The position numbers were made by a program, and so were the translations under genes. Below are positions 14,510 through 21,882 of a stretch of DNA of 32,636 nt, in pieces. Within the stretch, counting starts at the first letter, position 1, and every line of letters begins with the position of its first letter. The notes under the pieces are model-generated. The model was not told the DNA's origin, ran no database searches, and was given only the letters and a program-made list of their open reading frames with translations. Source of the DNA: JACTMI01 sp964618415 (GTDB lineage: Bacteria > Acidobacteriota > Thermoanaerobaculia > Multivoradales > JAGPDF01); the NCBI GenBank assembly GCA_964618415.1, contig CAZUAT010000037.1, forward strand, positions 1 to 32,636, given 5' to 3'.

Positions 14510-15790
14510 CTACTCCGACCGCAACGCGACGACCGGATTGACGGCCATCGCGCGGCGGGCCGGAATCAGGCCGGCCACCACACCCGCGCAGACGAGCACC
14601 GTCACGGCAAACAGGGCATCTCTCAGGTCGACCGCCGGGTTGGCGAACATCGCCCCGCCGTCGCCACCGCTGTTTCCGCCGGCGGCCACCAGGCTCGAGA
14701 TGCCCTCCAGGACCGCCACGCCGGCCGCCAGGCCGAGCAGGCCGGATGCCGCAGTGAGCACGACCGCCTCGAGCACGATCTGACCGATGACGCTCGCCGG
14801 AGCCGCGCCGATAGCGCGCCGGATGCCGATCTCGCGCGTGCGCTCCTTGACGACGATCAGCATGATGTTCGAAACGCCGATCGCGCCGGCGGCGAGCGTC
14901 CCGAGGCCGACGATCCACATCAGCGCCCGGATGCCGGCGAACAGGCCCTGAATCTTGGCGAACTCCTCAGCCAGGTTGAAGGACCCGATACCGCGCCGAT
15001 CGTCCGGAGCCACCTTGTGCCGCGTCCGCAGGATCGACAGCACCTCGTCCTCGACCCGGTCGACGGGAACACCGGGCCGGGCCGTCACGGCGTACCAGTG
15101 CACCTCACCCGCGGCGTTGAACGAGTTCTGGAAGGTCGAGAACGGAATGTAGATCGTCTGCACGTCCCGGTCGGCCTGACCGCCGGTGTTGCGCGAGCCG
15201 AAAACTCCGATCACCTTGAACCAGACGCTGTTGATCTCGATCGCCTCGCCGATCGGATCAGTGCCGTCAGGGAACAACACCTCGGCGACCCGGCTGCCGA
15301 TCAGTGCGACCTTGCGCGCCTCGGCGACGTCCAGCCGATCGAGCAGGCGCCCCTGGCGCAGCAGGACCGACTGGATGCGGAAGATCTCCGGGTGGTCGCC
15401 CATCACCGTGAACGAGCCGGTCTCGCCCAGCCGACGGACGGTGACGCCGCCGCGCCAGCCGCCCAGCTGCAGGCGCGGCGCGATCAGCTCGGCGTCCGGC
15501 ACGCGGCGACGGATCTCGGCGGTGTCCTCGTCGGTGAAGTCGATCGAACGGCCGGCCGGCAGTCCGGCATACGGCTTGGACGTGCGCATCCCCCAGCAGA
15601 ACAGACTGTTGGTGGCCGTCCCCTCGAAGCCGGCCATCACGCCGTTGGCCATGCCGTTGCCCGAACCGAGCAGGAGGACGAGCAGGAAGATCCCCCAGAA
15701 GACACCGAATGCGGTGAGAAAAGTGCGTAGCCGGTTCTTGGCCAGCGCGTGACCGATCTCCTGCCAGTGGTCGAGGTCGAGGATTCCCAT
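14510..15790 (-). CDS. MacB-like ABC transporter permease, second copy
   Basis: 426 aa, without an ATPase domain. One membrane segment near the N-terminus (about 24-42), a large periplasmic MacB core domain (about 45-285), then three C-terminal segments with the FtsX signature GVSNIMLIVVKERTREIGIRRAIGA. The end, PARRAMAVNPVVALRSE, is typical. It begins 4 nt after the stop of the paralogous permease gene, and both share N-terminal text (W-QEI, RNRLRT-like, VLLGSG) yet differ throughout the periplasmic region. The pair may form a heterodimer served by the single upstream ATPase. The MacB-type periplasmic domain suggests mechanotransmission rather than lateral membrane transport. Confidence 0.9.
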   Translation of the reverse strand: MGILDLDHWQEIGHALAKNRLRTFLTAFGVFWGIFLLVLLLGSGNGMANGVMAGFEGTATNSLFCWGMRTSKPYAGLPAGRSIDFTDEDTAEIRRRVPDAELIAPRLQLGGWRGGVTVRRLGETGSFTVMGDHPEIFRIQSVLLRQGRLLDRLDVAEARKVALIGSRVAEVLFPDGTDPIGEAIEINSVWFKVIGVFGSRNTGGQADRDVQTIYIPFSTFQNSFNAAGEVHWYAVTARPGVPVDRVEDEVLSILRTRHKVAPDDRRGIGSFNLAEEFAKIQGLFAGIRALMWIVGLGTLAAGAIGVSNIMLIVVKERTREIGIRRAIGAAPASVIGQIVLEAVVLTAASGLLGLAAGVAVLEGISSLVAAGGNSGGDGGAMFANPAVDLRDALFAVTVLVCAGVVAGLIPARRAMAVNPVVALRSE

Positions 15791-15794
15791 GCGA

Positions 15795-17042
15795 TCACTC
15801 GTCCCGCAGCGCCACGACCGGTTGCACGGCCGCAGCACGACGAGCCGGGAAGAAGCCGGCAATCGCGCCGGCGACCACCAGCAGAGCGGTCGCCCACAGC
15901 GCCACGCCGAGGTCGACCTGCGGATTGCGGAAGAACGACGACTCCGCCGGCAGCGCGCCCGAAACCAGCTCGAGCACTGCAACGCCCGCGGTGAGTCCGA
16001 GATAACCGGCGACGGCGGTGATCAGCACCGACTCGGCGAGCACCAGCGCGACGATCGAGGCGGGCGTCGCCCCGAGCGCCTTGCGGATGCCGATCTCGCG
16101 CGTCCGCTCCTTGACCGCCACCAGCATGATGTTGGAAACGCCGACCACGCCCGCGAGCAGCGTCCCGATGCCGACCACCCAGACGAAGAGGCGGATGGCG
16201 CTCATCATGGCGACGAAGCGCTGGAACTGCTCCACCGCATTCTGGACGAAGATCGCCCCCTTGTCGTCGGGGTCGAAATCGTGGTTTTCGGCGAGGATCT
16301 CGCGCGTCTGCTGCGCCATCGCCTGACTCTTCTCGAGGTCGGCCTCACCGGTCGTGTAGAGGATCTGGTGGACCCGATTCCGCCCCCCAAAGGTGCGCTG
16401 CGCAGTCGAGATCGGCATGTAGATCATCTCGCGCTCGCGGTCGTTGCCCTCGTCGTCGAAGATGCCGACGACGCGGAAGGCGATGCCGTTGATCCGGATC
16501 TCCTCGCCGATCGCCGGCTGTCTGCCGAACAGCGAGTCGCGCACCAGGGTGCCGATGACCGCCACCTTGCGGAAGTCGCGGACGTCGAGCTCGTTGACGT
16601 ACCGGCCTTGGATCACCTTGGTGCGCTCGAGCACCTTGTGTCCGGGGTGCACCGCGCGGATCGTGAAGCTGCCGGTCTCCTTGCCGTAGACGACCTGCTG
16701 ATTGCCGAACAGCCAGAACCGACCGGTGGAGTACTCGACGCCGTCGATGCGCGTCGTCACTTCGATGTAGTCGTCGTTGTCGAAGCTGATCTGCCGGCCG
16801 GGCTGCAGGCCCCGGTACGGCTTCGAGGTGGCGCCGCCCGACACCCAGATGCTGTTGACCGCGTCGTCACGGAATTGGTACTCGATTCCCTGCGCCAGAC
16901 CCTGACCGGATCCCAGCAGCACGACGAGCATGAAGATGCCCCACGCCACGGCAAAGCCGGTCAGCGCGGTGCGCAGCCGGTTGCGGCGGATCGTCTCGAG
17001 GATCTCCTGCCAGGTGTCGAGGTCGAACAGGCCGGAACGCAC
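15795..17042 (-). CDS. MacB-like ABC transporter permease, first copy
   Basis: 415 aa from a GTG start at 17042, 7 nt after the ATPase gene stop. It has an N-terminal membrane segment (about 25-43), a periplasmic core (about 45-280) and three C-terminal segments including GVSNIMLVAVKERTREIGIRKALGATPAS and the closing PARRAAAVQPVVALRDE. It lacks a nucleotide-binding domain and must use the ATPase encoded just upstream. Its periplasmic domain differs from the second permease (for example TSKPYRGLQPGRQISFDNDDY here versus TSKPYAGLPAGRSIDFTDED there), showing an old duplication followed by divergence. Confidence 0.9.
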   Translation of the reverse strand: MRSGLFDLDTWQEILETIRRNRLRTALTGFAVAWGIFMLVVLLGSGQGLAQGIEYQFRDDAVNSIWVSGGATSKPYRGLQPGRQISFDNDDYIEVTTRIDGVEYSTGRFWLFGNQQVVYGKETGSFTIRAVHPGHKVLERTKVIQGRYVNELDVRDFRKVAVIGTLVRDSLFGRQPAIGEEIRINGIAFRVVGIFDDEGNDREREMIYMPISTAQRTFGGRNRVHQILYTTGEADLEKSQAMAQQTREILAENHDFDPDDKGAIFVQNAVEQFQRFVAMMSAIRLFVWVVGIGTLLAGVVGVSNIMLVAVKERTREIGIRKALGATPASIVALVLAESVLITAVAGYLGLTAGVAVLELVSGALPAESSFFRNPQVDLGVALWATALLVVAGAIAGFFPARRAAAVQPVVALRDE

Positions 17043-17049
17043 GGGCGCC

Positions 17050-17805
17050 TCAGGTCGCGGCCACGGAGGCGACCGCCTCGGCGACCTCCGCCTCTCCGTG
17101 CTGGGGCGGATCGCGACGGTCGTTGGGTCGATCCCACTCGATGTTGCCGTCGATCAGATGAATGATCCGGTCGGTCATCGCCGCGATGGCGTTCTCGTGC
17201 GTGATGATGATCACCGCGACGCCCTCGGCCTGGACGGCCTGCAGCGTCTTCATCACCTCGTACGAAGTGCCGGAGTCGAGCGCGCCGGTCGGCTCGTCCG
17301 CGAGGAGCATCTTGGGCTGCGTGACCAGCGAGCGCGCGATGGCGACACGCTGCTGCTGACCGCCGGACAGCTCGCGCGGCAGGTGCCCCCCGCGCTCGCC
17401 GAGGCCCACCCGCTCGAGGTATTCGGCGGCGATCCGGTTGCGCTCGCGGCGGCCGACGCCCTGGTAGTAGAGCGGGAGAGCCACGTTCTCGATCGCGGTC
17501 TTGAACGGGATGAGGTGGAACGACTGGAAAACGAACCCGATGTAGCGGCTGCGCAGCTGCGCGGCGCGCGCCTCGGAGAGGTCCGACATGTCTTCGCCGT
17601 CGAGAAGGTAGGAACCCTCGTCGAAACGGTCCAGCAGGCCGAGGATGTTCATCAGGGTCGACTTGCCCGAGCCGGAGGCGCCCATGATCGAGACCAGCTC
17701 GCCGTGGCCGATGTCGAGATCGATCCCCTTGAGCACCTCGAGCCGGTTCGGGCCCATGGTGTAGCTCTTCCTGATCTGCCGCAGTTGGATCATCGCCGGA
17801 CGCAT
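17050..17805 (-). CDS. ABC transporter ATP-binding protein (MacB/LolD-like) for the two permeases
   Basis: 251 aa from ATG 17805; a second ATG at 17793 (247 aa) is equally possible, as AGGAG lies 2 nt before the first and 14 nt before the second. Walker A GASGSGKST (42-50), Q-loop FVFQSFHLIP, signature LSGGQ (146-150), Walker B MLLADEPTGALD and the H-loop ITHE are all intact. The LIPFKTAIENVALPL text is typical of the LolD/MacB/FtsE group. It powers the two permeases encoded after it. A C-terminal tail of about 25 residues (DRRDPPQHGEAEVAEAVASVAAT region) is not conserved in the family. Confidence 0.92.
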   Translation of the reverse strand: MRPAMIQLRQIRKSYTMGPNRLEVLKGIDLDIGHGELVSIMGASGSGKSTLMNILGLLDRFDEGSYLLDGEDMSDLSEARAAQLRSRYIGFVFQSFHLIPFKTAIENVALPLYYQGVGRRERNRIAAEYLERVGLGERGGHLPRELSGGQQQRVAIARSLVTQPKMLLADEPTGALDSGTSYEVMKTLQAVQAEGVAVIIITHENAIAAMTDRIIHLIDGNIEWDRPNDRRDPPQHGEAEVAEAVASVAAT

Positions 17806-17887
17806 CTCTCCTGTGGGGGCCACTCCCCCAGTCTTCCTACGTGAAATCTGAGCGCGGGTTTTCCGGGGCTGGGACGGGGGATGAGGC

Positions 17888-18238
17888 TCAACGGCGCGAC
17901 GGGCCGCCCGGCGTGAAGATCGGCACCGGGAACGGCGTCACCACGGAATTGCCGGACCGGGCCGGCCGACTCCGGGGCGCCCCCTGCTGATCGACCTCTT
18001 CGATGCGCAGGACGCAGTGCAGAGGCAGGTGGAGCCTCCTGGCGCCGCCGAATTCGGCCTGCAGGCCCTCCTCGGCCGGGTCGACCACGACCTCCGATCG
18101 AGCCCCGAAGACGAGGTCCTCGACCTCGACGAAGCCGAACAATCCGCCCTGCCCGACCTGGCGGGCGTACAGCTCCACGATCTCTCCCTGATTCTGGAAA
18201 ACGACCTTGTACAGGGAGGGTTGACGGCGGCGTGGCAT
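17888..18238 (-). CDS. DUF1820 family protein
   Basis: 116 aa. The text YKVVFQNQGEIVELYARQV (cut here to the first part of the family signature), FGFVEVEDLVFG, VVVDPAEEGLQAEFGG and the closing strand CVLRIEEVDQQG match DUF1820, a small soluble protein family of unknown function in Gram-negative bacteria. Family members are usually about 100 residues; here a Pro/Ser/Arg-rich tail of about 30 residues follows. A -10-like TAGCAT lies 9 nt before the ATG. It lies downstream of ahcY on the same strand, but a GC-rich hairpin and its own promoter-like element suggest separate transcription. Confidence 0.85.
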   Translation of the reverse strand: MPRRRQPSLYKVVFQNQGEIVELYARQVGQGGLFGFVEVEDLVFGARSEVVVDPAEEGLQAEFGGARRLHLPLHCVLRIEEVDQQGAPRSRPARSGNSVVTPFPVPIFTPGGPSRR

Positions 18239-18247
18239 GACAGAGGA

Positions 18248-18253
18248 ATGCTA
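18248..18253 (-). promoter_or_regulatory. -10-like element TAGCAT for the DUF1820 gene
   Basis: On the minus strand TAGCAT ends 9 nt before the ATG at 18238. TCCTCTGTC lies between, with no convincing ribosome binding site. It belongs to the same class as the other close -10-like elements in this window. Confidence 0.35.
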
Positions 18254-18288
18254 CCAGAGGCCTGCCGGGCTCCCGGCGACGAAATGCG

Positions 18289-18321
18289 GCCCCGGCCGCC
18301 ACCGGCAGTGCCGGCCGGGGC
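18289..18321 (-). terminator. GC-rich hairpin after ahcY
   Basis: GCCCCGGCCG (18289-18298) and CGGCCGGGGC (18312-18321) are perfect 10-bp arms with a 13-nt loop, starting 6 nt after the ahcY stop. An alternative inner hairpin (CCGGCA/TGCCGG) overlaps the loop. In the ahcY direction it is followed by CGCATTTCG, a weak T tract. It is probably the transcription end of ahcY. Confidence 0.5.
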
Positions 18322-18327
18322 GGATTC

Positions 18328-19791
18328 TCAGTAGCGATAGTGGTCCGGCTTGTACGGACCGTCGGCCGGCACGCCGATGTACTCGGCCTGCTTCGGCGTC
18401 AGCGTCGTGAGCTTGACGCCGAGCTTGTCGAGGTGCAGGCGGGCAACCTTCTCGTCGAGCTTCTTGGGCAGCACGAACACCTTGCGCTCGTACTTGCCGG
18501 CGTTGCGGGCGAGGTCGATCTGCGCCATCGCCTGGTTGGTGAAGCTCATGGACATGACGAACGACGGGTGACCGGTGGCGCAACCGAGGTTGAGCAGCCG
18601 CCCCTCGGCCAGGATGAGCACCGAGTGGCCGTCGGCGAACCGCCACTCGTCGTACTGCGGCTTGATGTTGTGCTTGTCGACCTTGCCGTCCTTGCGCAGC
18701 TTGTCGAGGCCGGCCATGTCGATCTCGTTGTCGAAGTGCCCGATGTTGCCGACGATCGCCTTGTCCTTCATGCCCGCCATGTGAGCGGCCGTGATGACGT
18801 CCCGGTTGCCGGTGGCGGTGACGAAGACGTCGGCCTCGCCGAGAACGTCCTCGAGCGGCCGCACTTCGAAGCCGTCCATCGCCGCCTGCAGGGCGCAGAT
18901 CGGATCGATCTCGGTCACTACGACGCGGGCACCCTGACCCTTGAGAGCCTGTGCGCAGCCCTTGCCGACTTCGCCGAAGCCGCAGACGACCGCCAGCTTG
19001 CCCGACAGCATCACGTCGGTGGCGCGATTGAGCCCGTCGATGATCGAGTGACGGCAACCGTACAGGTTGTCGAACTTCGACTTGGTCACCGAGTCGTTGA
19101 CGTTGATGGCCGGGAACAGCAGCTTGCCGTCGCGCTCCATCTCGTAGAGGCGATGGACACCGGTCGTCGTCTCCTCGGAGACGCCGAGGATGGCCGGCAC
19201 GATCCGGCGCCAGCGGCCCGGGTCGGCCGCCGCGATCTTCGCCAGGCGTGCAAGCACGATGGCGTACTCCTCGCTGTCGGCCGTCTCCGGAGCCGGGATG
19301 CTGCCGGCCTGCTCGAACTCGTAGCCCTTGTGGATGAGCAGCGTGGCGTCACCGCCATCGTCGACGATCAGGGTCGGGCCCTGGCCGTCGCCGAAGTCGA
19401 GGGCGCGGTCGGTGTACTCCCAGTACTCCTCGAGGCTCTCGCCCTTGTAGGCGAAGACCGGGATGCCGGCAGGTGCCTCGGGCGTCCCGTTCGGGCCGAC
19501 AGCGACCGCGGCGGCGGCATGATCCTGGGTCGAGAAGATGTTGCAGGAGACCCAGCGCACTTCGGCGCCGAGGGCGGCGAGCGTCTCGATCAGGACCGCG
19601 GTCTGGATCGTCATGTGGAGCGAGCCCATCACGCGCTGGCCGGCGAGCGGCCGCGCGGCGGCGTACTCCTCGCGAATCGCCATCAGGCCGGGCATCTCCT
19701 GTTCGGCGAGGCGGATCTCCTTGCGGCCCCAGTCGGCAAGGCCGAGGTCGGCGACGTGAAAGTCGAGCTTCGGTGCGGTGGCGACGGTCAT
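18328..19791 (-). CDS. ahcY: Adenosylhomocysteinase (SAH hydrolase)
   Basis: 487 aa, complete and highly conserved. Substrate-site text includes LHMTIQTAVLIETL, SCNIFSTQDHAAAA and INVNDSVTKSKFDNLYGCRHS; the NAD-binding Rossmann motif is VCGFGEVGKGCAQALKGQGA; the C-terminus ends KPDHYRY as in nearly all members. It splits S-adenosylhomocysteine into adenosine and homocysteine, relieving product inhibition of methyltransferases. A good ribosome binding site, AGAGAGG, lies 8 nt before ATG. The start is 39 nt after the stop of the ArsR-methyltransferase gene on the same strand, so both are probably controlled by the promoter-operator at 20975-21026. No SAH riboswitch-like structure was seen in between. 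Confidence 0.97.
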   Translation of the reverse strand: MTVATAPKLDFHVADLGLADWGRKEIRLAEQEMPGLMAIREEYAAARPLAGQRVMGSLHMTIQTAVLIETLAALGAEVRWVSCNIFSTQDHAAAAVAVGPNGTPEAPAGIPVFAYKGESLEEYWEYTDRALDFGDGQGPTLIVDDGGDATLLIHKGYEFEQAGSIPAPETADSEEYAIVLARLAKIAAADPGRWRRIVPAILGVSEETTTGVHRLYEMERDGKLLFPAINVNDSVTKSKFDNLYGCRHSIIDGLNRATDVMLSGKLAVVCGFGEVGKGCAQALKGQGARVVVTEIDPICALQAAMDGFEVRPLEDVLGEADVFVTATGNRDVITAAHMAGMKDKAIVGNIGHFDNEIDMAGLDKLRKDGKVDKHNIKPQYDEWRFADGHSVLILAEGRLLNLGCATGHPSFVMSMSFTNQAMAQIDLARNAGKYERKVFVLPKKLDEKVARLHLDKLGVKLTTLTPKQAEYIGVPADGPYKPDHYRY

Positions 19792-19830
19792 CGGGTCATC
19801 CTCTCTGTTCTATCGAAAAAAACGTTCTGT

Positions 19831-20979
19831 TCAAGACCTGCGGGTTCGATGGTTGGTGGCGAGGCTGGGGCGGGCCTGGTTGGCTTTGCGTTGGGCAGAA
19901 ACAAAAGCTTGCTGTTGAGGGGGTGGGGCTGGGGCATTCGTGGGTTTGGTGCGGCGGGCTTGCCGGGCGTTGCGTTGGGTCGGTGCGGCGGTGGTGGCGG
20001 TAGTGGTGGCGGTGGCGGTAGCAGTGGCGCTGGCGAGCAGGAGGGCGGGGCCTCTGCTCGCTGCGTCGGTGGCCAGAGGAGCGCAACTGACGGCGTCGAG
20101 GCCGGCCTCGGTGAGAAGCGCCGCCAGTTCGGCGGCCTCGAAGCCGTTGCGGCGCTGGCCCATGCGGCGGCGGAACTCCTCGCGGTCGTGGCGCAGCAGG
20201 TCGACGATCACCGCTCGGCCGCCCGGCTTGAGGATGCGGGCCATCTCGGCCACCGCCCGTGCGGGCTCCTCGACGTGCGTGAGCGCCAGCAGCAGCAGCG
20301 CGGCGTCGCAGGTCTCGCTGGCGATCGGCAGTTGCTCGAGCGTGCCGTGGCGCAGGTCGACGTTGCCGCCCGGCCCCGCGGCGGCACCGATCCGGCGAGC
20401 CGCGGCCTCGAGCATTTCCGGCGAAAGGTCGACCGCGATGACCTCGGCGACGCGCGGCGCCAGCAGGGCGGCCACCGAACCGGAGCCGCAGGCGAGGTCG
20501 GCCACCGTCCAGTCGGGCGGCAGCAGCTCGCGCAGGGCGTCATCGGTGAATCGCTCCCCGTACAGCTCGCGACGCAGGTGGTCCCACTCGTCGGCGACGC
20601 TGGCGAAGAAATCGCCCGCGCCCCGGCGGCGGTCGAGGCAGCTCTCCAGTCGCAGGCGGTCGTGCTCGAGGGCCGACCAGCCGCGCATCTCCTCGCGCGC
20701 CAGCTGCCAGAGCCGCCGCGCCGCCTCCGGCAGGTCGCCATCGAGCATCCGGTAAAGGTTCGCCGTGCGCTCGCCGCGCGCCGCGATCCAGCCCTGGTCG
20801 GCGAGCACCTTCAGGTGACGCGACACGGTCGATTGGGGCAGCTGGACGATCTCCGCCAGGTCGGCCACCGGCAGTTCGTGGCCCTCGAGCAGAGCCAGCA
20901 GGCGCAGCCGTATCGGCTCGGCCAGCGAGCCGGCGCGGGCGACGAAGCTGTCGGGCGAAGCCGCGGTCGAGATATTCAT
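19831..20979 (-). CDS. ArsR-family regulator fused to a SAM-dependent methyltransferase domain (SahR-like)
   Basis: 382 aa from ATG 20979; an upstream frame extension crosses the promoter and is rejected. Residues 15-85 are an ArsR-type winged helix (LAEPIRLRLLALLEG, then LPQSTVSRHLKVLADQGW as recognition helix). Residues 120-315 form a class I methyltransferase domain with motif I VADLACGSGSVA (159-170), acidic residue Asp184 (AVDLSPEML) and KPGGRAVIVDLL. Known relatives such as SahR of some Proteobacteria repress SAM-cycle genes and respond to SAH, and the ahcY neighbour supports this role. The metal-binding cysteine motif of classic ArsR is absent. Residues about 318-382 are an odd low-complexity tail rich in Ala/Thr, then Gln/Asn/Arg, with more A/T-ending codons, unlike the rest of the gene. 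Confidence 0.9.
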   Translation of the reverse strand: MNISTAASPDSFVARAGSLAEPIRLRLLALLEGHELPVADLAEIVQLPQSTVSRHLKVLADQGWIAARGERTANLYRMLDGDLPEAARRLWQLAREEMRGWSALEHDRLRLESCLDRRRGAGDFFASVADEWDHLRRELYGERFTDDALRELLPPDWTVADLACGSGSVAALLAPRVAEVIAVDLSPEMLEAAARRIGAAAGPGGNVDLRHGTLEQLPIASETCDAALLLLALTHVEEPARAVAEMARILKPGGRAVIVDLLRHDREEFRRRMGQRRNGFEAAELAALLTEAGLDAVSCAPLATDAASRGPALLLASATATATATTTATTAAPTQRNARQARRTKPTNAPAPPPQQQAFVSAQRKANQARPSLATNHRTRRS

Positions 20980-20996
20980 CCGTAAATCCGGATGAA
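20975..20996. promoter_or_regulatory. Palindromic operator overlapping the ArsR-methyltransferase start codon
   Basis: TTCATCCG-N6-CGGATGAA is a perfect inverted repeat with 8-bp arms. The start codon (20979-20977) lies inside one arm and the other arm abuts the -10 box. Size and symmetry suit an ArsR-family dimer, and binding here would block transcription of the regulator and ahcY. The self-repression model is inference. Confidence 0.7.
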
Positions 20997-21026
20997 AGGA
21001 TAATCCCCCATCCCGCCAGCTGTCAA
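20997..21026 (-). promoter_or_regulatory. Strong sigma-70-like promoter for the regulator-ahcY unit
   Basis: On the minus strand, TTGACA (21026-21021) is followed after 18 nt by TATCCT (21002-20997). The -35 is a full consensus match, the best in the window. The start codon lies 17 nt after the -10 box, giving a leader of about 10 nt. The opposite side of this divergent gap holds TATCCT (21053-21058), 13 nt before the SDR gene. Confidence 0.75.
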
Positions 21027-21071
21027 GGCCCATTGCGCAACCCGCTCCCGGGTATCCTCCGCTTCCGACCC

Positions 21072-21875
21072 ATGACGACCCTCACCGACCACGTCGTCCT
21101 GCTGACCGGGGCCTCGAGTGGGATTGGCCGCGCTCTTGCGCTTGCGCTAGGCGCGCAGCGGGCGAAGCTGGCGCTGGTCGGCCGCGACGAGGGGGCGCTC
21201 GAGCAGGTGGCTTCGCTCTGCCGGGCGCAGGGCGCCGAAGCGGTGGTCCTCGCCGCCGACGTCGGCATCGAGAGCGACGCTACCGCGATCGTCGACCGGA
21301 CGGTCGCCGCCTTCGGTCGCCTCGACCTGCTGCTGCTCAACGCCGGCCAGGACATGTGGGCCCGGCTCGACGAAGTCGCCGACCCGTCGATCTTCGAGCG
21401 CCTCATGCGAGTCAACTACCTCGGCCCGGTCTGGACCACCTGGCGCGCGCTGCCCCACCTGCGGGAAAGCCGCGGACGGATCGTCGTCATGTCGAGCCTC
21501 GCCGGCCTCACCGGCGTGCCCACGCGAACCGGGTACTCCGCCACCAAGCACGCCCTGCACGGCTTCTTCGACTCGCTGCGTGTCGAGCTTGCCGGCAGCG
21601 GCGTCTCGGTCACCCTGGTCTGCCCCGACTTCGTGCTCTCCGAGATCCACCGCCGGGCGCTGGGCCCGGACGGCAAGCCGCTTGGCACGAGTCCGATGCA
21701 GGAGTCGAAGATCATGACCGCCGAGCGCTGCGCCGCTCTCGCGCTGGCCGCCGCCGCGAAGCGCAAGCGGATGGTCCTGCTCTCGGCCCGCGGCAAGGTC
21801 GGCCGCTGGGTGCGCATGTTCGCCCCCCGCCTCATCGACCGCATCGCCGCCCGCGCCGTCGCCCGCGGGCACTGA
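21072..21875 (+). CDS. Classical short-chain dehydrogenase/reductase
   Basis: 267 aa. Cofactor motif TGASSGIG at residues 12-19, structural NAG (90-92), active-site Ser141/Ser142 and Tyr155/Lys159 (YSATK). Text after the catalytic site (HALHGFFDSLRVELAGSGVSVTLVCPDFVLSEI) and a basic hydrophobic C-terminus (KVGRWVRMFAPRLIDRIAARAV) resemble the DHRS7-like, membrane-associated SDR group. The start at 21072 is chosen over an in-frame codon at 21033 because the fold begins directly after it; TATCCT lies 13 nt upstream and no ribosome binding site is seen. It is divergent from the regulator-ahcY unit, so the palindromic operator might also touch its expression. Substrate unknown. Confidence 0.88.
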   Translation: MTTLTDHVVLLTGASSGIGRALALALGAQRAKLALVGRDEGALEQVASLCRAQGAEAVVLAADVGIESDATAIVDRTVAAFGRLDLLLLNAGQDMWARLDEVADPSIFERLMRVNYLGPVWTTWRALPHLRESRGRIVVMSSLAGLTGVPTRTGYSATKHALHGFFDSLRVELAGSGVSVTLVCPDFVLSEIHRRALGPDGKPLGTSPMQESKIMTAERCAALALAAAAKRKRMVLLSARGKVGRWVRMFAPRLIDRIAARAVARGH

Positions 21876-21882
21876 CGTCCCC

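Noticed and set aside
19985..20035. GGT/GGC triplet repeat as a CRISPR or mobile repeat
   Set aside because: Units are 3-6 bp, irregular and inside a reading frame; this is a simple-sequence tract.
19792..20040. SAH riboswitch or other RNA switch in front of ahcY
   Set aside because: No matching conserved core or long stem was seen, and most of this DNA is coding for the regulator's tail; control through the upstream operator is the simpler explanation.
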